58,516 nucleotides of DNA, from IMG/VR virus record IMGVR_UViG_3300023179_000123, positions 1-58,516 of that record, one strand, 5' to 3'. A program made the position numbers and the translations under genes. This DNA comes from a virus. Below, piece after piece: positions 18,401 to 28,066 of this stretch; the stretch's first letter is position 1, and the number at the start of each line of letters is the position of its first letter. A model generated the notes under the pieces. The model had not been told where the DNA came from and did not search any database. It saw only the letters and a list, made by a program, of their open reading frames with translations.

Positions 18401-20939
18401 CAGCAGTATCATTTACATCATCTACAAAATTTAATGCTGCTCCGCCTGATTTATTTAAAATAATCATACCATTCGAATAGATACTATCTGCTACTAAAGT
18501 ATTAGCTATTCTAATTTCACCACTAACAAGCACATTGCCGGCCAATACGTTTCCAGTAATACTAGCATTTGAAATATTGGTGCTTGCAATACCCGCAGCT
18601 AATCTTGCATTTGATACTGCTCCTGTGGTTACATCTGATACTTGTGTAATAGAACCAGAGCCGCCACCGCCGCCTGCTCCTTCTAGGCCAGTTATATCTA
18701 ATGTATTTGTACTATTTTGAAAATAAAGACGCCCACCACTACCAAATATTCTATGTGTTGCTGCTGTATTTAAGCTAATAAACCTATTAGTACTGATTAG
18801 TATATTACCGGTTGAAGCAACATTGGCCGCATTTAATTGTATCTGTCCTCTACTAGCATTAGCATCTATGTAAATTACATTGCCATCTGGCGCAGTGGGG
18901 CTAGAATTCGCACTAATTTGGTTTAAAGAATTTAATGTAAGATATAATTTACTACCACCTGGGGCATCACCTTGCCCATCTAAAATAACATTATCATCAA
19001 ATACCTTCATACCAAAGAATGTTTGAGTTCCAGTAGTTAGATAGGTATTACCAGAAGTAGCAATAACATTATCAGTAACAAGAGTTACAGCACCAGTTTT
19101 GCCATTAACTGATGTTACACCTGCACCTGAAACTGCTTGAGTAATATTAATTGTGTCAGTTGTATTTTGAAAAAATAAACTACCACCGCTAGCAAATAAA
19201 CGATGAACTGATGAGGTATTAAGATTAAGGAATCTATTATTAGCAATCAATATATTACCGGTTGAAGCAACATTGGCCGCATTTAATTGTATCTGTCCTC
19301 TACTAGCATTAGCATCTATGTAAATTACATTGCCATCTGGCGCAGTGGGGCTAGAATTCGCACTAATTTGGTTTAAAGAATTTAATGTAAGATATAATTT
19401 ACTACCACCTGGGGCATCACCTTGCCCATCTAAAATAACATTATCATCAAATACCTTCATACCAAAGAATGTTTGTGTAGTATTACTTACAAACACATTT
19501 GAAACAGTTTGAATAATATTGTCTGTATATAAAGTTACAGCACCAGTTTTGCCATTAACTGATGTTACACCTGCACCTGAAACTGCTTGAGTAATATTAA
19601 TTGTGTCAGTTGTATTTTGAAAAAATAAACTACCACCGCTAGCAAACAATCTATGTGTTGCGTCTACATTTAAATTTAAACTTCTATTAGATGGTAAACT
19701 AATATTTCCTGTAGCTACAATATTATTAGCATATAGATTTATAGTTCCACCGTTTTGAAACGTACCTAAAGTTAATGTCTTAGTAACACCATCTCCATAA
19801 ATTGCAGTATTGCCTGGGACATCTAGGTATAAGGTTGGACCAGTTACACCTGTGCCAGCAATAAAAATATTACTTGAGGTTCTTACATTAGCTCCAAAAC
19901 TGATTGAATTACCATTTGCATTAGCCTTTAATGCTAATAATACATTTCCGTTAACACTAAATGCCATATGGTCATAAATATTGTCATAATAAATACTAGT
20001 ATCAGCAGTATCATTTACATCATCTACAAAATTTAATGCTGCTCCGCCTGATTTATTTAAAATAATAACAGCATTAGCACGTACATTATCTGCTAAAATA
20101 CTAGAATCAACTCTAATGTCACCTGTTACTAATACATTACCTGCATTGATATTTCCACTAGTCCCATTAGAAAGATTAATAGTACTAGTGGAATTTTTGA
20201 AATATAGTTGACCGCCAGATGCGAATAGATAATGAGAACTCTCCACATTTAATCTAAGTACTGCATTAGCTGGCATAATAACATTGCCATTAGCAACAAT
20301 ATTACTAGTATAAAGATTAAGTGTACCACCGTTGGTATTGTTACCAATTGTTATTACATTTGCGGCCGCTGGATCAGACGATGAAATAGAATTTGCCTGT
20401 ATAGCATTCCAACCAGGAATATCTAAGTATAATGTAGATCCTGTAGAATCTAATCCTTTACCATTTAAAAACACATCACCGTAAAAATATACTCTAGCAT
20501 TTGCATTATCTTGTATTACATTACCTCTAAGATATGCATTATCAGAAATATAGGTATTATAGGAATCAATAAAGACATTGCCTTGTCTTGAATTGGAATT
20601 GATATAGATGTAATTAGGACCAATAGAATATATTTGATCTACACTTGATGCTCCAAGAAACAAATTGCCCCGATAGTAATCACTAGATCTATCTAAAACT
20701 ACGTTTCCAGTAACGCCTATAGTATTTGGTGTTTTTAAGTAAAAACCTGTTCCTACATTGCCGCTCCATGCGTAACTTGGCCTAGTAGCAGATGAAGTAA
20801 TATTTGCTAGAAATTGTCCACCATTGTACAACCCCGCAAAATTACTATTAATTTTTTGAAAGGCAGTTCTTAAAGGATCACCAGTATTATCATTAGCTGC
20901 GCTTCCAACACCTATTACTAATACGTTACTTGTTAGCAT
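15489..20939 (-). CDS. Long tail fibre protein with C-terminal S74 intramolecular chaperone
   Basis: 1816 residues. The N-terminus 'MLTSNVLVIGVGSAANDNTGDPLRTAFQKINSNFAGLYN' is the conserved attachment domain of many marine myovirus fibres. The shaft is Asn/Gly/Ser-rich with long internal duplications. Residues about 1709-1816 form a peptidase S74 / endosialidase-type chaperone: 'SSDERLKENV', 'GVNFDWTEDY', 'DIGVIAQEIEKVLPEVV' and 'YEKIVPLLIEAIKEQQ', ending in a coiled coil. In this family the domain drives trimer folding and then cuts itself off at the Ser of SDERLK, using a Ser/Asp or Lys dyad. Here Ser1710 and Asp1711 are present. The distal shaft is therefore probably a trimeric beta-structure. 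Confidence 0.85.
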   Translation of the reverse strand: MLTSNVLVIGVGSAANDNTGDPLRTAFQKINSNFAGLYNGGQFLANITSSATRPSYAWSGNVGTGFYLKTPNTIGVTGNVVLDRSSDYYRGNLFLGASSVDQIYSIGPNYIYINSNSRQGNVFIDSYNTYISDNAYLRGNVIQDNANARVYFYGDVFLNGKGLDSTGSTLYLDIPGWNAIQANSISSSDPAAANVITIGNNTNGGTLNLYTSNIVANGNVIMPANAVLRLNVESSHYLFASGGQLYFKNSTSTINLSNGTSGNINAGNVLVTGDIRVDSSILADNVRANAVIILNKSGGAALNFVDDVNDTADTSIYYDNIYDHMAFSVNGNVLLALKANANGNSISFGANVRTSSNIFIAGTGVTGPTLYLDVPGNTAIYGDGVTKTLTLGTFQNGGTINLYANNIVATGNISLPSNRSLNLNVDATHRLFASGGSLFFQNTTDTINITQAVSGAGVTSVNGKTGAVTLYTDNIIQTVSNVFVSNTTQTFFGMKVFDDNVILDGQGDAPGGSKLYLTLNSLNQISANSSPTAPDGNVIYIDANASRGQIQLNAANVASTGNILIANNRFLNLNTSSVHRLFASGGSLFFQNTTDTINITQAVSGAGVTSVNGKTGAVTLVTDNVIATSGNTYLTTGTQTFFGMKVFDDNVILDGQGDAPGGSKLYLTLNSLNQISANSSPTAPDGNVIYIDANASRGQIQLNAANVASTGNILISTNRFISLNTAATHRIFGSGGRLYFQNSTNTLDITGLEGAGGGGGSGSITQVSDVTTGAVSNARLAAGIASTNISNASITGNVLAGNVLVSGEIRIANTLVADSIYSNGMIILNKSGGAALNFVDDVNDTADTSIYYDNIYDHMAFSVNSNVIFKLNANANGNSAVISSNLLPSSNNIFDLGASNFRWKDLYLSGSTIYLGSAQITSPGAGIVNLPAGSTINGSTIGTSSGAVSLTAGTGIIANPTTITSSGSFAANTDYLATLSTSQTFTGTKTFSSDVVLNGLGPNTNKLYLTLNGFNGVSANSGPKAYVPDGNVIYIDSAGSTGQIQLNAANTTTTGNILIANDRFINLNTSATHRIFGSGGRLYFQNATSTLDITGLQGGGGTGDVTSVTAGSGLTGTSESGPDVTLNVGQGDGITVSADAVAVDASVVRTSNTSYVLTSNTSYVLIAGTQTITGTKTFSGTTYLNSTYLTSNTINFGAVNNKGSIYYSLSSNTYGLSKAGTAIDVVTFQPTGITIDGTSTLPKATGSTSNFLRADGSWATPPDTDTNTTYGISAETATSGANIRITGSDSSIDNVNLIGAGTVSIARTDANTITITGSGGGGGDVTSVTAGSGLTGSSEGGPDVTLNVGQGDGITVSADAVAVDASVVRTSNTSYVLTSNTSYVLTATNQTLTGVKTFTSPILSQSALWINAAANTNYPTGTLVDVGDNISLSVKTPSTTSYKAITFYGSDGKTSFPGNLYTTDVKFTFGGVSKDLIGKSDGLYYDGTKLGTGDVSTSGTQTIGGVKTFDDGLVTDGITLRYGNNLFIPPSSNTVSNNNRIYNDGTNIRFVSNGTEKTANWDTAYGWGNHASAGYGYSNFSGSYTDLSNKPTIPSNTNQLTNGSGYITLSSLSFTAGSGGYNSGSGVITIPTNTNQLTNGANFITSSALAGYATENYVTTRGYITSYSETDTLATVTARGTSTNQSLSTGSLTVTGSITATGEITAYYSSDERLKENVAVIQNPLEKLLSIRGVNFDWTEDYINSRGGEDGYFVRKQDIGVIAQEIEKVLPEVVAKKDDGYKAVRYEKIVPLLIEAIKEQQSQIEELKELVKRLAK
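18801..19475 (-). repeat. Tandem 450-bp duplication inside the S74 fibre gene
   Basis: Bases 18,801-19,025 and 19,251-19,475 are identical over 225 bp, 450 bp apart. Flanking blocks (about 19,083-19,195 and 19,533-19,645) also match at the same spacing. The unit is therefore a 150-codon in-frame tandem duplication of shaft sequence. Two further direct repeats lie in the same gene: 16,792-16,920 with 17,452-17,580 (one mismatch) and 18,349-18,464 with 19,951-20,066 (one mismatch). The near-perfect identity points to recent duplication or ongoing gene conversion. Confidence 0.9.
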
Positions 20940-20975
20940 CTGTTTTTTCTCTAGTTGAACTTAGTTTAATCATTG

Positions 20976-22670
20976 TTATACTGTTTTAATATCCATTTTT
21001 CTAATGGAAGGAGATACTGCAGAATTGGTTGAAAGAAAATCTATTCGTATTACGAATTTATTAAATTTTCCATTATAAGTGATACCCGTATTAGTAGTAT
21101 AAGTTAATCCAGTCAATTTTTGATAGATATCCCTCACATATGTAGTTTTATCCGTCACGTTAACTAATGACACATCTTTTTTCCTTGGTAATTCCGTCCA
21201 TTCTTTACTAGCTAAATCATTATCACCTACAGCCAATACCTTGCAGTAAACTTTAATACTTGTATCTGTAGGTTTATTAACACTAACTTCTACACTTAAA
21301 CCACTGAATTCTTTACCATCTTCTACTGAATATAATTTAGAAACATATGTAGATTCATTTGGTAAAGTCGAAGCTGTACTAGTTGTTAAGGGCAAATCAT
21401 TTACAACAATGAAATTAGTAGTTTCAAGATCAAGTATAGGGCTTACGTATTGATTTTGATTAGTGAATGTTGTGCTAATTTTAACATCACCGACAACATT
21501 AGCAGTTCTATTGGAGTCAAGTATTGTCAAATATTCGGGTGCTAGACTAGTTGGAGTACCAGGAAAAGCACCATTTTTCTTAGTGTATATTGAATAATTA
21601 ATAGATGAAACACCTGTAAATACTTTCTCAGAAGGCTTAAAGGTATATTTATTGTAATAATCCGTAATCGATGTGTCTTTACTAATAATATTAAATGTAG
21701 CTGAACCTGTAGCAAAAGAAGCAATATTTATTTTAAAACAAATATCGGTATCTAAATCGGGATTAGCATAATCACCCGTATTAAATAACCTTCTTACATT
21801 TTGATTAGAAGAAACAGTATTAGTACTAAAATATTTTTCTTTACCTACCGTACCTGAGAAAAGTTTATAACTACCAGAGTCAGATAATACGCATATAGCA
21901 TACTCAGAATTCGGTAATAGATATATCGGTTTTTTAAAAGTAAATCTAGTGTACAATGCTCTTAGATCTTCTTCAGTATATAAAGTAGTAAAACCCCCAT
22001 ACGGTATGGTAACTTGCTGAGGACTTTTTACCACATAGCTTTCTGCTAATACAAAAGAGTTTGAAGGAACACCACCTGATACGTTTCTTAATTCTATAGC
22101 CACAGTTTTATTAGTAGTATCTTTATCATAAAAATATAAATCTACTGATGTTGCAAAAACCCCGTTTGGATATACTGCAGGATCAACATAAAATACCTGT
22201 GCTAAAGGTTCTACATATGCCTTTTTAGTTTGCCAATCAGCAACATCCACACTTAAGTCTTTAATGGTTGAATCGGCTGATCTTAATAATACATCAGTAC
22301 TTTCTAATGTTACTAATTTTACATCAGGTGAAACTATATATTGAGTAGTTGCGTATGATTTACTGCTCTCAAAACTAACACTTGAATCACCAAACTGTAT
22401 TTCAAGAACACCCGCAGGGAAATTTAAAGTATAATCACTTGGGAGAATAATTGTCCCAGTAGCCATTCCATAAGCATCCGTTCTTATCAAGGCACCAAAA
22501 TTTTGGCCGTTCTGTTTGGTATAATTCGAAATAGATTTTTTATTAATGTAAGGATAGATATAAGTATAGGCAGGCATACCATAAATTTCAAAATTTATGA
22601 TAGCAGACCCTGCTATGTTACTATATACTCCACCTTCAGTGCCACTAGTGTTATAAACCCCTGCAACCAT
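20976..22670 (-). CDS. Baseplate/virion structural protein, gp10-region (564 aa)
   Basis: It lies directly after the DUF4815-type gene, where T4 places genes 9-12. The protein starts 'MVAGVYNTSGTEGGVYSNIAGSAIINFEIYGMPAYTYIYPYINKKSI'. A 'VEPLAQVFYVDPAVYPNGVFATSVDLYFYDKDTTNKTVAIELRNV' block follows, which recurs in large baseplate-peripheral proteins of cyanophages. No enzymatic motif or membrane segment is visible. A baseplate wedge or fibre-connector role is inferred from synteny; direct T4 orthology cannot be claimed from motifs. Confidence 0.6.
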   Translation of the reverse strand: MVAGVYNTSGTEGGVYSNIAGSAIINFEIYGMPAYTYIYPYINKKSISNYTKQNGQNFGALIRTDAYGMATGTIILPSDYTLNFPAGVLEIQFGDSSVSFESSKSYATTQYIVSPDVKLVTLESTDVLLRSADSTIKDLSVDVADWQTKKAYVEPLAQVFYVDPAVYPNGVFATSVDLYFYDKDTTNKTVAIELRNVSGGVPSNSFVLAESYVVKSPQQVTIPYGGFTTLYTEEDLRALYTRFTFKKPIYLLPNSEYAICVLSDSGSYKLFSGTVGKEKYFSTNTVSSNQNVRRLFNTGDYANPDLDTDICFKINIASFATGSATFNIISKDTSITDYYNKYTFKPSEKVFTGVSSINYSIYTKKNGAFPGTPTSLAPEYLTILDSNRTANVVGDVKISTTFTNQNQYVSPILDLETTNFIVVNDLPLTTSTASTLPNESTYVSKLYSVEDGKEFSGLSVEVSVNKPTDTSIKVYCKVLAVGDNDLASKEWTELPRKKDVSLVNVTDKTTYVRDIYQKLTGLTYTTNTGITYNGKFNKFVIRIDFLSTNSAVSPSIRKMDIKTV

Positions 22671-22694
22671 TTTCGCCTCTTGATTTTAATTATT

Positions 22695-25600
22695 TTAGAA
22701 TTCTTTTAATTCAGTTTTCAAGGGATTGCCACCGCCCCCACCTCCCCCAATACCTGCCCCATTATGAATAAACACTATATTATCAAAATTGTTATATGCA
22801 GTTCTTATCGCATTGTCTAAGGCATCTAAATATGCTTGAGCATTGCTAGATGACGTAAAAGTATTTACAACATTTCCAACAAAAATAGGATCAGGAGAGG
22901 TGCCTTGATTTATTATATTGTAATTAACCGTAGTATATTCTGGAATGTAAGTTATGGATCTAACATCATTCACACCTGTTTCCAAAACAACATTATTTTT
23001 AGTAGATGCCTTCGGTGTAATAATTATTCTGCCCTGTTGAGATTTTAACTCAAAAGGATTAACAACTATAGGTCCATCGACCGAAGCCTCGACAAAATCT
23101 ATCATAGCCACTTGTGAATATCCCATACTAATTGTATTAGATGTATTTACTATCTGCGAAGGTAATGCGACGGTATCTAATTCAAACTCTAAATTGTCTG
23201 TTTGAGCAGTAGCCCCAATGGCGCCTGTTGACCCATCAAACGAACATGTTGTATTAACTAAATCTATTGATTTGCTTGGAGTACCATTTTGAAAGAATGA
23301 TTCTGACACAGAAGAAATAATTTGATATTGTATATTATCATCATCAGAAATGAATTGATTAGATTGGTTAAGATTCTTCAATAAATTAATTATCAATCCT
23401 TCCAACGTACCAATTCTAGTTTCCAAATCAGCTATATCCTTCATTGTATAGCGTTTTCTAGGAATTAAATTTATTATTACTTCATTTCTTGTCATAGTAT
23501 ATGGTGCCACATCTGCAATCCCTAGTACTATTTCCTCGGTTGGATTTAATTGCACTATAGGCAAAGGTCTTGACAAGGCAGGGATACCTTCTTTAACAAA
23601 TATTCTACCTCTTTTGTCTAATAACAATAAATCTTTTCTGCCAACGTAATAATTATAGTTAGTATTCAAATTATACTCATCTATGTTTGCAGGTGTAATA
23701 GCAGGAGCCATATTATATTCATAATTACGATAAGTGGCATCGAACACAGTAGCAGTCAAATCGTATCTTCTAGGTCTAAAGTCAATTACATCAGATAGAT
23801 CCACATAATTACTTGCATCTGTTTTATGTATGGGTATTTGATCGTATGTCAATCCAGCATTTAAATAAGTATTCGCAACTATTGGACCAGTGCCGGTATG
23901 AGTAAAATAATTGAATAAGAAAAATACGTTCGCTTTATTTGTGGTATTAGATACTGCACCATGGTCATAGTAACTATCTCTTTGCCCATTATCTAAAATA
24001 TAAAGATTCAAATTATCAGCGCCCAATGGTGAAAAATTAGCAGACGGGAATGAAGTATCAACTGTAGTAGTAACGTTACAATAATAAACTACATTATTAT
24101 AACCAACTACATTTCCTTTCACATAAGTGATACCTGAAGTCCAAACTCCACCGTAAGTATTATTGGTAGGAAGAGTATTTGCATATAATATTTTGTAAAC
24201 GTCACTTTTGCCCAAGGTTACAAAAGAATTGCCTACATTGCCTGCTCTTGTGAAGTTTAAAATTGCTGCTGCAGTAGTGACGGTTTTTGATCTGTAATTT
24301 ACTTGACTTATTGACCCTCGTACTCTTTTAGTCACTAATATGTCAGCCGCACCATTAAAACTTGCATCTTTAGTTCCTATTTCCAATTGAGTAGAAGTAT
24401 TTAATCTTAAATAGCTTGGATCAAGTCTAAAGGCACCTTTTACTGTAGAACCACTTGCAGTAGTAACAGTCATAGTATAATTAGTATTAAGCACTGTACC
24501 TATCATACTACCCGCACCTACATCACCTACCCATGTCTCATTTCCAGTTAAATTAATAACAGCATTTCCTGATGAAAATGCTTGATTTTTGATTGTCGTT
24601 CTATAGTAAAAATCTAATGTATTTGGATCGATACCAGATATACGTGTATTTAATAATCCAAAATATCCTTTCTTATTAAAAGAATCAAATAATTGAGTGC
24701 CGTCAGTCACATTTGTGAACGCTTGATTATTTACGTTGGCTTTAAAAGTATAAGCTCCGGAAATATTTGCAGCAAAACTTCTAACATTTGCAAAAGTATT
24801 AGTTTCCATATTAACACGATGGAAATATAACCTATATACCTTTTTAGCAACCGAAGATTTTACTGAATCAAGCTCTATAGATTTGATAGTAGCAGTACCG
24901 ATTTTATTATTAAGTGTGTAGCTACCATGAAGCTCTACGTTAGCATAGATGTCCACATTACTAGGATTTATAATGGAATTAGCGAAATCTTCTACTAAAG
25001 TGTAATGCCCAAATCTAGTTCCAATAGAAGAAGCAGTAGCTATTTTAAAATCTCTGCCTTTTCTAATTTTTACTATTTGAGAAGGTATTTTAACAAGATT
25101 ACCACCTATAAAATACATACCACCTTTAGATGTATATTCTACATTACCCGATTCAACGCTCCATGATTTTTGAAAATTAATTTCTTCAATATTATAGTTG
25201 CCAGATTCAAGATATGTTCTATCTGCAAGTTCTTTGGATAAAGGATTTTCAGTTTTTTGCCTGCTAACTAAACTAGTCTTATCACCAAGATAATTTTTGA
25301 TAGCAATAAAGTTATCATATAACCCTCGAGCAGGTTGTCCATATGTATCTAAATTAACAACTACGTACGCTACATTAGCTTTTAATCTATCAGCACCTGG
25401 GGCAAAGTAATTGGTGCTTCCTACCGCTGGATCTAATAAAGCTGGATCATCTTCATACCCCAGATTAACAAACTCTAAATTAATACCAGCACTCTTATAA
25501 GGAGTTGAATTATACTTATCAATTAAAACATTAGCAGCGGGCGATTGTATGAAAAAACCATTCTTATAAAATACGCCAGGTGTAATATATGAATAAAGAG

Positions 25601-26357
25601 GCAACTGTGTATTCTCTCGAATAAAACTTACCACACCTAGTGATGCATCTATTTCTATCGGTGATACTTTATTTAATTCCAATTCTGTAGATGAGACTAC
25701 TTTTGAAACATATAATCCAGTATCACCATTAGATATAACTAGGCTTGGATGATTTACATAATCACCTGCTTTAATATCTGTTGTGGCGGATGATAATGTC
25801 ACAATTCTTGAATATTGGTGGATATTACAAGTGCTAGTGTATATTATGTTAGCAGCAGTATTGGCAGTTGTGGCAGTAGCAGTAACAGTTGTGCATGCTG
25901 CAGCATTTTCTGTATTGTAAAAATACAACACCTCGTTAGGATTTAAAATACCAAGTTTGGATCTACCTGATGCTCCTTGACCTGTCCATCTAATAATTAA
26001 AGTTTGTGGATCACCTACTGTACCAGAATCTGCTGCATAAAATTGTAATACTTTACCCACTACATTCGAAGTAGTGCCTCTTACATACTTATTAACTACT
26101 GCTGAAGTAAGCGGTGTTGAATTAGAAATTCTAATAGAACGTGTAGAATAATCTTCAGTCAAAACAGCACCCTGTAATACTACACCATCATCTACCACAT
26201 AATTACCAAGTGTTTCTATTTGATTTTGAAGAATACTTTGAAGCTGAGTTAATTCCCTAGCTTGTACAGCTACTCCAGGTTTAAATAAAACCCTATGATA
26301 ATTATCAGTAGGGTCATAGTCATCATTATAAGGAAAATTATTAGTTATAACGGCCAT
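22695..26357 (-). CDS. DUF4815-type baseplate structural protein (1220 aa)
   Basis: The N-terminus 'NNFPYNDDYDPTDNYHRVLFKPGVAVQARELTQLQSILQNQIETLGNYVV' is the hallmark of the DUF4815 family. These are large virion proteins of cyanophages and related T4-like phages that sit in the baseplate gene block. The middle is beta-rich. Residues about 1000-1020 contain a short coiled coil (DIADLETRIGTLEGLIINLLKNLNQ). The protein ends in a poly-Gly run (GAGIGGGGGGGNPLKTELKEF). It follows gp8, so it occupies the gp9/gp10 position of T4. An outer-baseplate and fibre-attachment role is inferred. Confidence 0.75.
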   Translation of the reverse strand: MAVITNNFPYNDDYDPTDNYHRVLFKPGVAVQARELTQLQSILQNQIETLGNYVVDDGVVLQGAVLTEDYSTRSIRISNSTPLTSAVVNKYVRGTTSNVVGKVLQFYAADSGTVGDPQTLIIRWTGQGASGRSKLGILNPNEVLYFYNTENAAACTTVTATATTANTAANIIYTSTCNIHQYSRIVTLSSATTDIKAGDYVNHPSLVISNGDTGLYVSKVVSSTELELNKVSPIEIDASLGVVSFIRENTQLPLYSYITPGVFYKNGFFIQSPAANVLIDKYNSTPYKSAGINLEFVNLGYEDDPALLDPAVGSTNYFAPGADRLKANVAYVVVNLDTYGQPARGLYDNFIAIKNYLGDKTSLVSRQKTENPLSKELADRTYLESGNYNIEEINFQKSWSVESGNVEYTSKGGMYFIGGNLVKIPSQIVKIRKGRDFKIATASSIGTRFGHYTLVEDFANSIINPSNVDIYANVELHGSYTLNNKIGTATIKSIELDSVKSSVAKKVYRLYFHRVNMETNTFANVRSFAANISGAYTFKANVNNQAFTNVTDGTQLFDSFNKKGYFGLLNTRISGIDPNTLDFYYRTTIKNQAFSSGNAVINLTGNETWVGDVGAGSMIGTVLNTNYTMTVTTASGSTVKGAFRLDPSYLRLNTSTQLEIGTKDASFNGAADILVTKRVRGSISQVNYRSKTVTTAAAILNFTRAGNVGNSFVTLGKSDVYKILYANTLPTNNTYGGVWTSGITYVKGNVVGYNNVVYYCNVTTTVDTSFPSANFSPLGADNLNLYILDNGQRDSYYDHGAVSNTTNKANVFFLFNYFTHTGTGPIVANTYLNAGLTYDQIPIHKTDASNYVDLSDVIDFRPRRYDLTATVFDATYRNYEYNMAPAITPANIDEYNLNTNYNYYVGRKDLLLLDKRGRIFVKEGIPALSRPLPIVQLNPTEEIVLGIADVAPYTMTRNEVIINLIPRKRYTMKDIADLETRIGTLEGLIINLLKNLNQSNQFISDDDNIQYQIISSVSESFFQNGTPSKSIDLVNTTCSFDGSTGAIGATAQTDNLEFELDTVALPSQIVNTSNTISMGYSQVAMIDFVEASVDGPIVVNPFELKSQQGRIIITPKASTKNNVVLETGVNDVRSITYIPEYTTVNYNIINQGTSPDPIFVGNVVNTFTSSSNAQAYLDALDNAIRTAYNNFDNIVFIHNGAGIGGGGGGGNPLKTELKEF

Positions 26358-26368
26358 TTTCGATCTTT

Positions 26369-28048
26369 TTAGAATTTAATTACTAAATTAAATGATTCAG
26401 TTTGTGATGGACTTCTATTGATAGCAGGATAAATATTTTCTACAAAGAAAACTTCTCCAGAATCATGGTAGATACTTGGATTATTTTTAGTTGAAATAAT
26501 TCCAATGGCACCCGAACTTAGTCCAGTTATCCTCTCACCTATTTGAAATTCTTTAGAATTACTAGTAGAATCTTCTGATTGGATATATCTTAAATATTTA
26601 TTATCAGCCGATACATAAACTATGTACGCATTTGCTCCGGATATATTTCCAGAAATATATTCATCTGTTACAAATGTTACAATGGAATTGCTAGATAAGT
26701 TTAAGGAATAATTACCATTTATTGTATTTACTGTCGCCGTAGCATTAGTAGATCTTATTAAGGGGTTTTTAATAAGTCCTATTCTTCTATAATTATGTGG
26801 AATAAAATTATCTTCATTGTATGAAATGGATGAATACGCCATAACATAAAAAGCACCCAATTCTTGTTTTGGAGAAAACCCATGCCCGCCCTGTGGGCCT
26901 ATTATTGCCTTGGCTTTAGCATTTGCCCCGCCTGCAGTATCAGTAATAGTCACGTTTGCGAATCTGTACTTTGATCCAGTATTAGTTATATTTAATTTAT
27001 CTATAACATTATTCACAACATTTGCAGTAGCAGTAGCACCAGTACCATCTCCAGTAATAGTAACAGTAATAGTACTATTTGTAATATAATTGGATCCAGA
27101 ACTTATTATTTTTATATGATCAATTGATCCATCTGTAGCAGTTTCTACAACACTAACTTCGGAGTCTATTGGCATATAATTATTAGTCAGAAATACCTGA
27201 TCTTGACTTTCTATGGTATACAAATATTTCCATTTATAACCATCTGCATATTGTTCAACATAATTAGTTGTCAGTGTTGGTTCTACTGTAGATACACTAT
27301 TATTATTTGCAATACATTTAAAAACATTATTGGCAGAATTTACTACATAAAAAGCATTCCCCATTAATGTCAAATCTTCATTATCATAGATTCGATAGGC
27401 CGTATTATTTATCCAGTTATAGCGCGGGACTACCAATTTTAACCCAGTATTGGGTATTCGTTTTAGGGCAATAATTTCATCCCAAAATTTGTAATCATAC
27501 GTATCGGTTTCTCTGAAAGAAAATAAATCTTCTCCATTTATAAAATTAGACGTTTCCACTGTTCTTCTAGTAGATACACCTGCGCCTATAACTGTATTTG
27601 CCCAGTAATTTAATCCTGGAACATCGGGGGCTCGTAAAAAATACGTATTATATAATTGCGTAACAAATGCTACATTTGAGCCAGAAAAACTACCTGCTAT
27701 ATTTGCATCTGCAATATATTCGCGAGTCCATTTATTAGGCCTACCTGTAAACACATACAAAGTGTTTATGGTGTTGCCCTCGCCCTGTAGAAAGTTTAAT
27801 TCTACCTGTCTTCTACTAGACAAAGACGCACCTAAAACAGTATTCACCCAATAATTTAATCCCGGAGAATCAGGAGTTCTTCCTAGATAATATTCATATA
27901 ATTCAGTTACAAAATTAGTATCATTACCAACAAAAGTGCTAGCAATATTAATATCCTGCGGAACATTACTAGAAGCAGTGACTTGAAACTGATTTATAAA
28001 AGATTCGGCAGAAGCTACCTTTAACTTTAGGGATATTTTAGATGTCAT
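26369..28048 (-). CDS. 8: Baseplate wedge protein gp8 with two DUF4214 insertions
   Basis: The gp8 core is clear. It includes 'YVFTGRPNKWTRE' (residues 98-110), 'FWDEIIALKRI...LVVPRYNWINNTAYRIYDN' (about 189-225), 'VFKCIANNN..VEPTLTTNYVEQYADGYKWKYLYTI', 'RRIGLIKNPLI' and the C-terminal 'HDSGEVFFVENIYPAINRSPSQTESFNLVIKF', which matches T4 gp8 (HSGEMIYMENRPPI...TEEINILFTF). Two extra modules flank the first core segment: residues 37-90 (FVTELYEYYLGRTPDSPGLNYWVNTV...SRRQVELNF) and 119-172 (FVTQLYNTYFLRAPDVPGLNYWANTV...TRRTVETSNF). Both are DUF4214-like. T4 gp8 has 334 residues, against 559 here. Known role: dimeric wedge component that joins gp10, gp7 and gp6. Confidence 0.88.
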   Translation of the reverse strand: MTSKISLKLKVASAESFINQFQVTASSNVPQDINIASTFVGNDTNFVTELYEYYLGRTPDSPGLNYWVNTVLGASLSSRRQVELNFLQGEGNTINTLYVFTGRPNKWTREYIADANIAGSFSGSNVAFVTQLYNTYFLRAPDVPGLNYWANTVIGAGVSTRRTVETSNFINGEDLFSFRETDTYDYKFWDEIIALKRIPNTGLKLVVPRYNWINNTAYRIYDNEDLTLMGNAFYVVNSANNVFKCIANNNSVSTVEPTLTTNYVEQYADGYKWKYLYTIESQDQVFLTNNYMPIDSEVSVVETATDGSIDHIKIISSGSNYITNSTITVTITGDGTGATATANVVNNVIDKLNITNTGSKYRFANVTITDTAGGANAKAKAIIGPQGGHGFSPKQELGAFYVMAYSSISYNEDNFIPHNYRRIGLIKNPLIRSTNATATVNTINGNYSLNLSSNSIVTFVTDEYISGNISGANAYIVYVSADNKYLRYIQSEDSTSNSKEFQIGERITGLSSGAIGIISTKNNPSIYHDSGEVFFVENIYPAINRSPSQTESFNLVIKF

Positions 28049-28066
28049 CTTAAATTAAAATATTTA

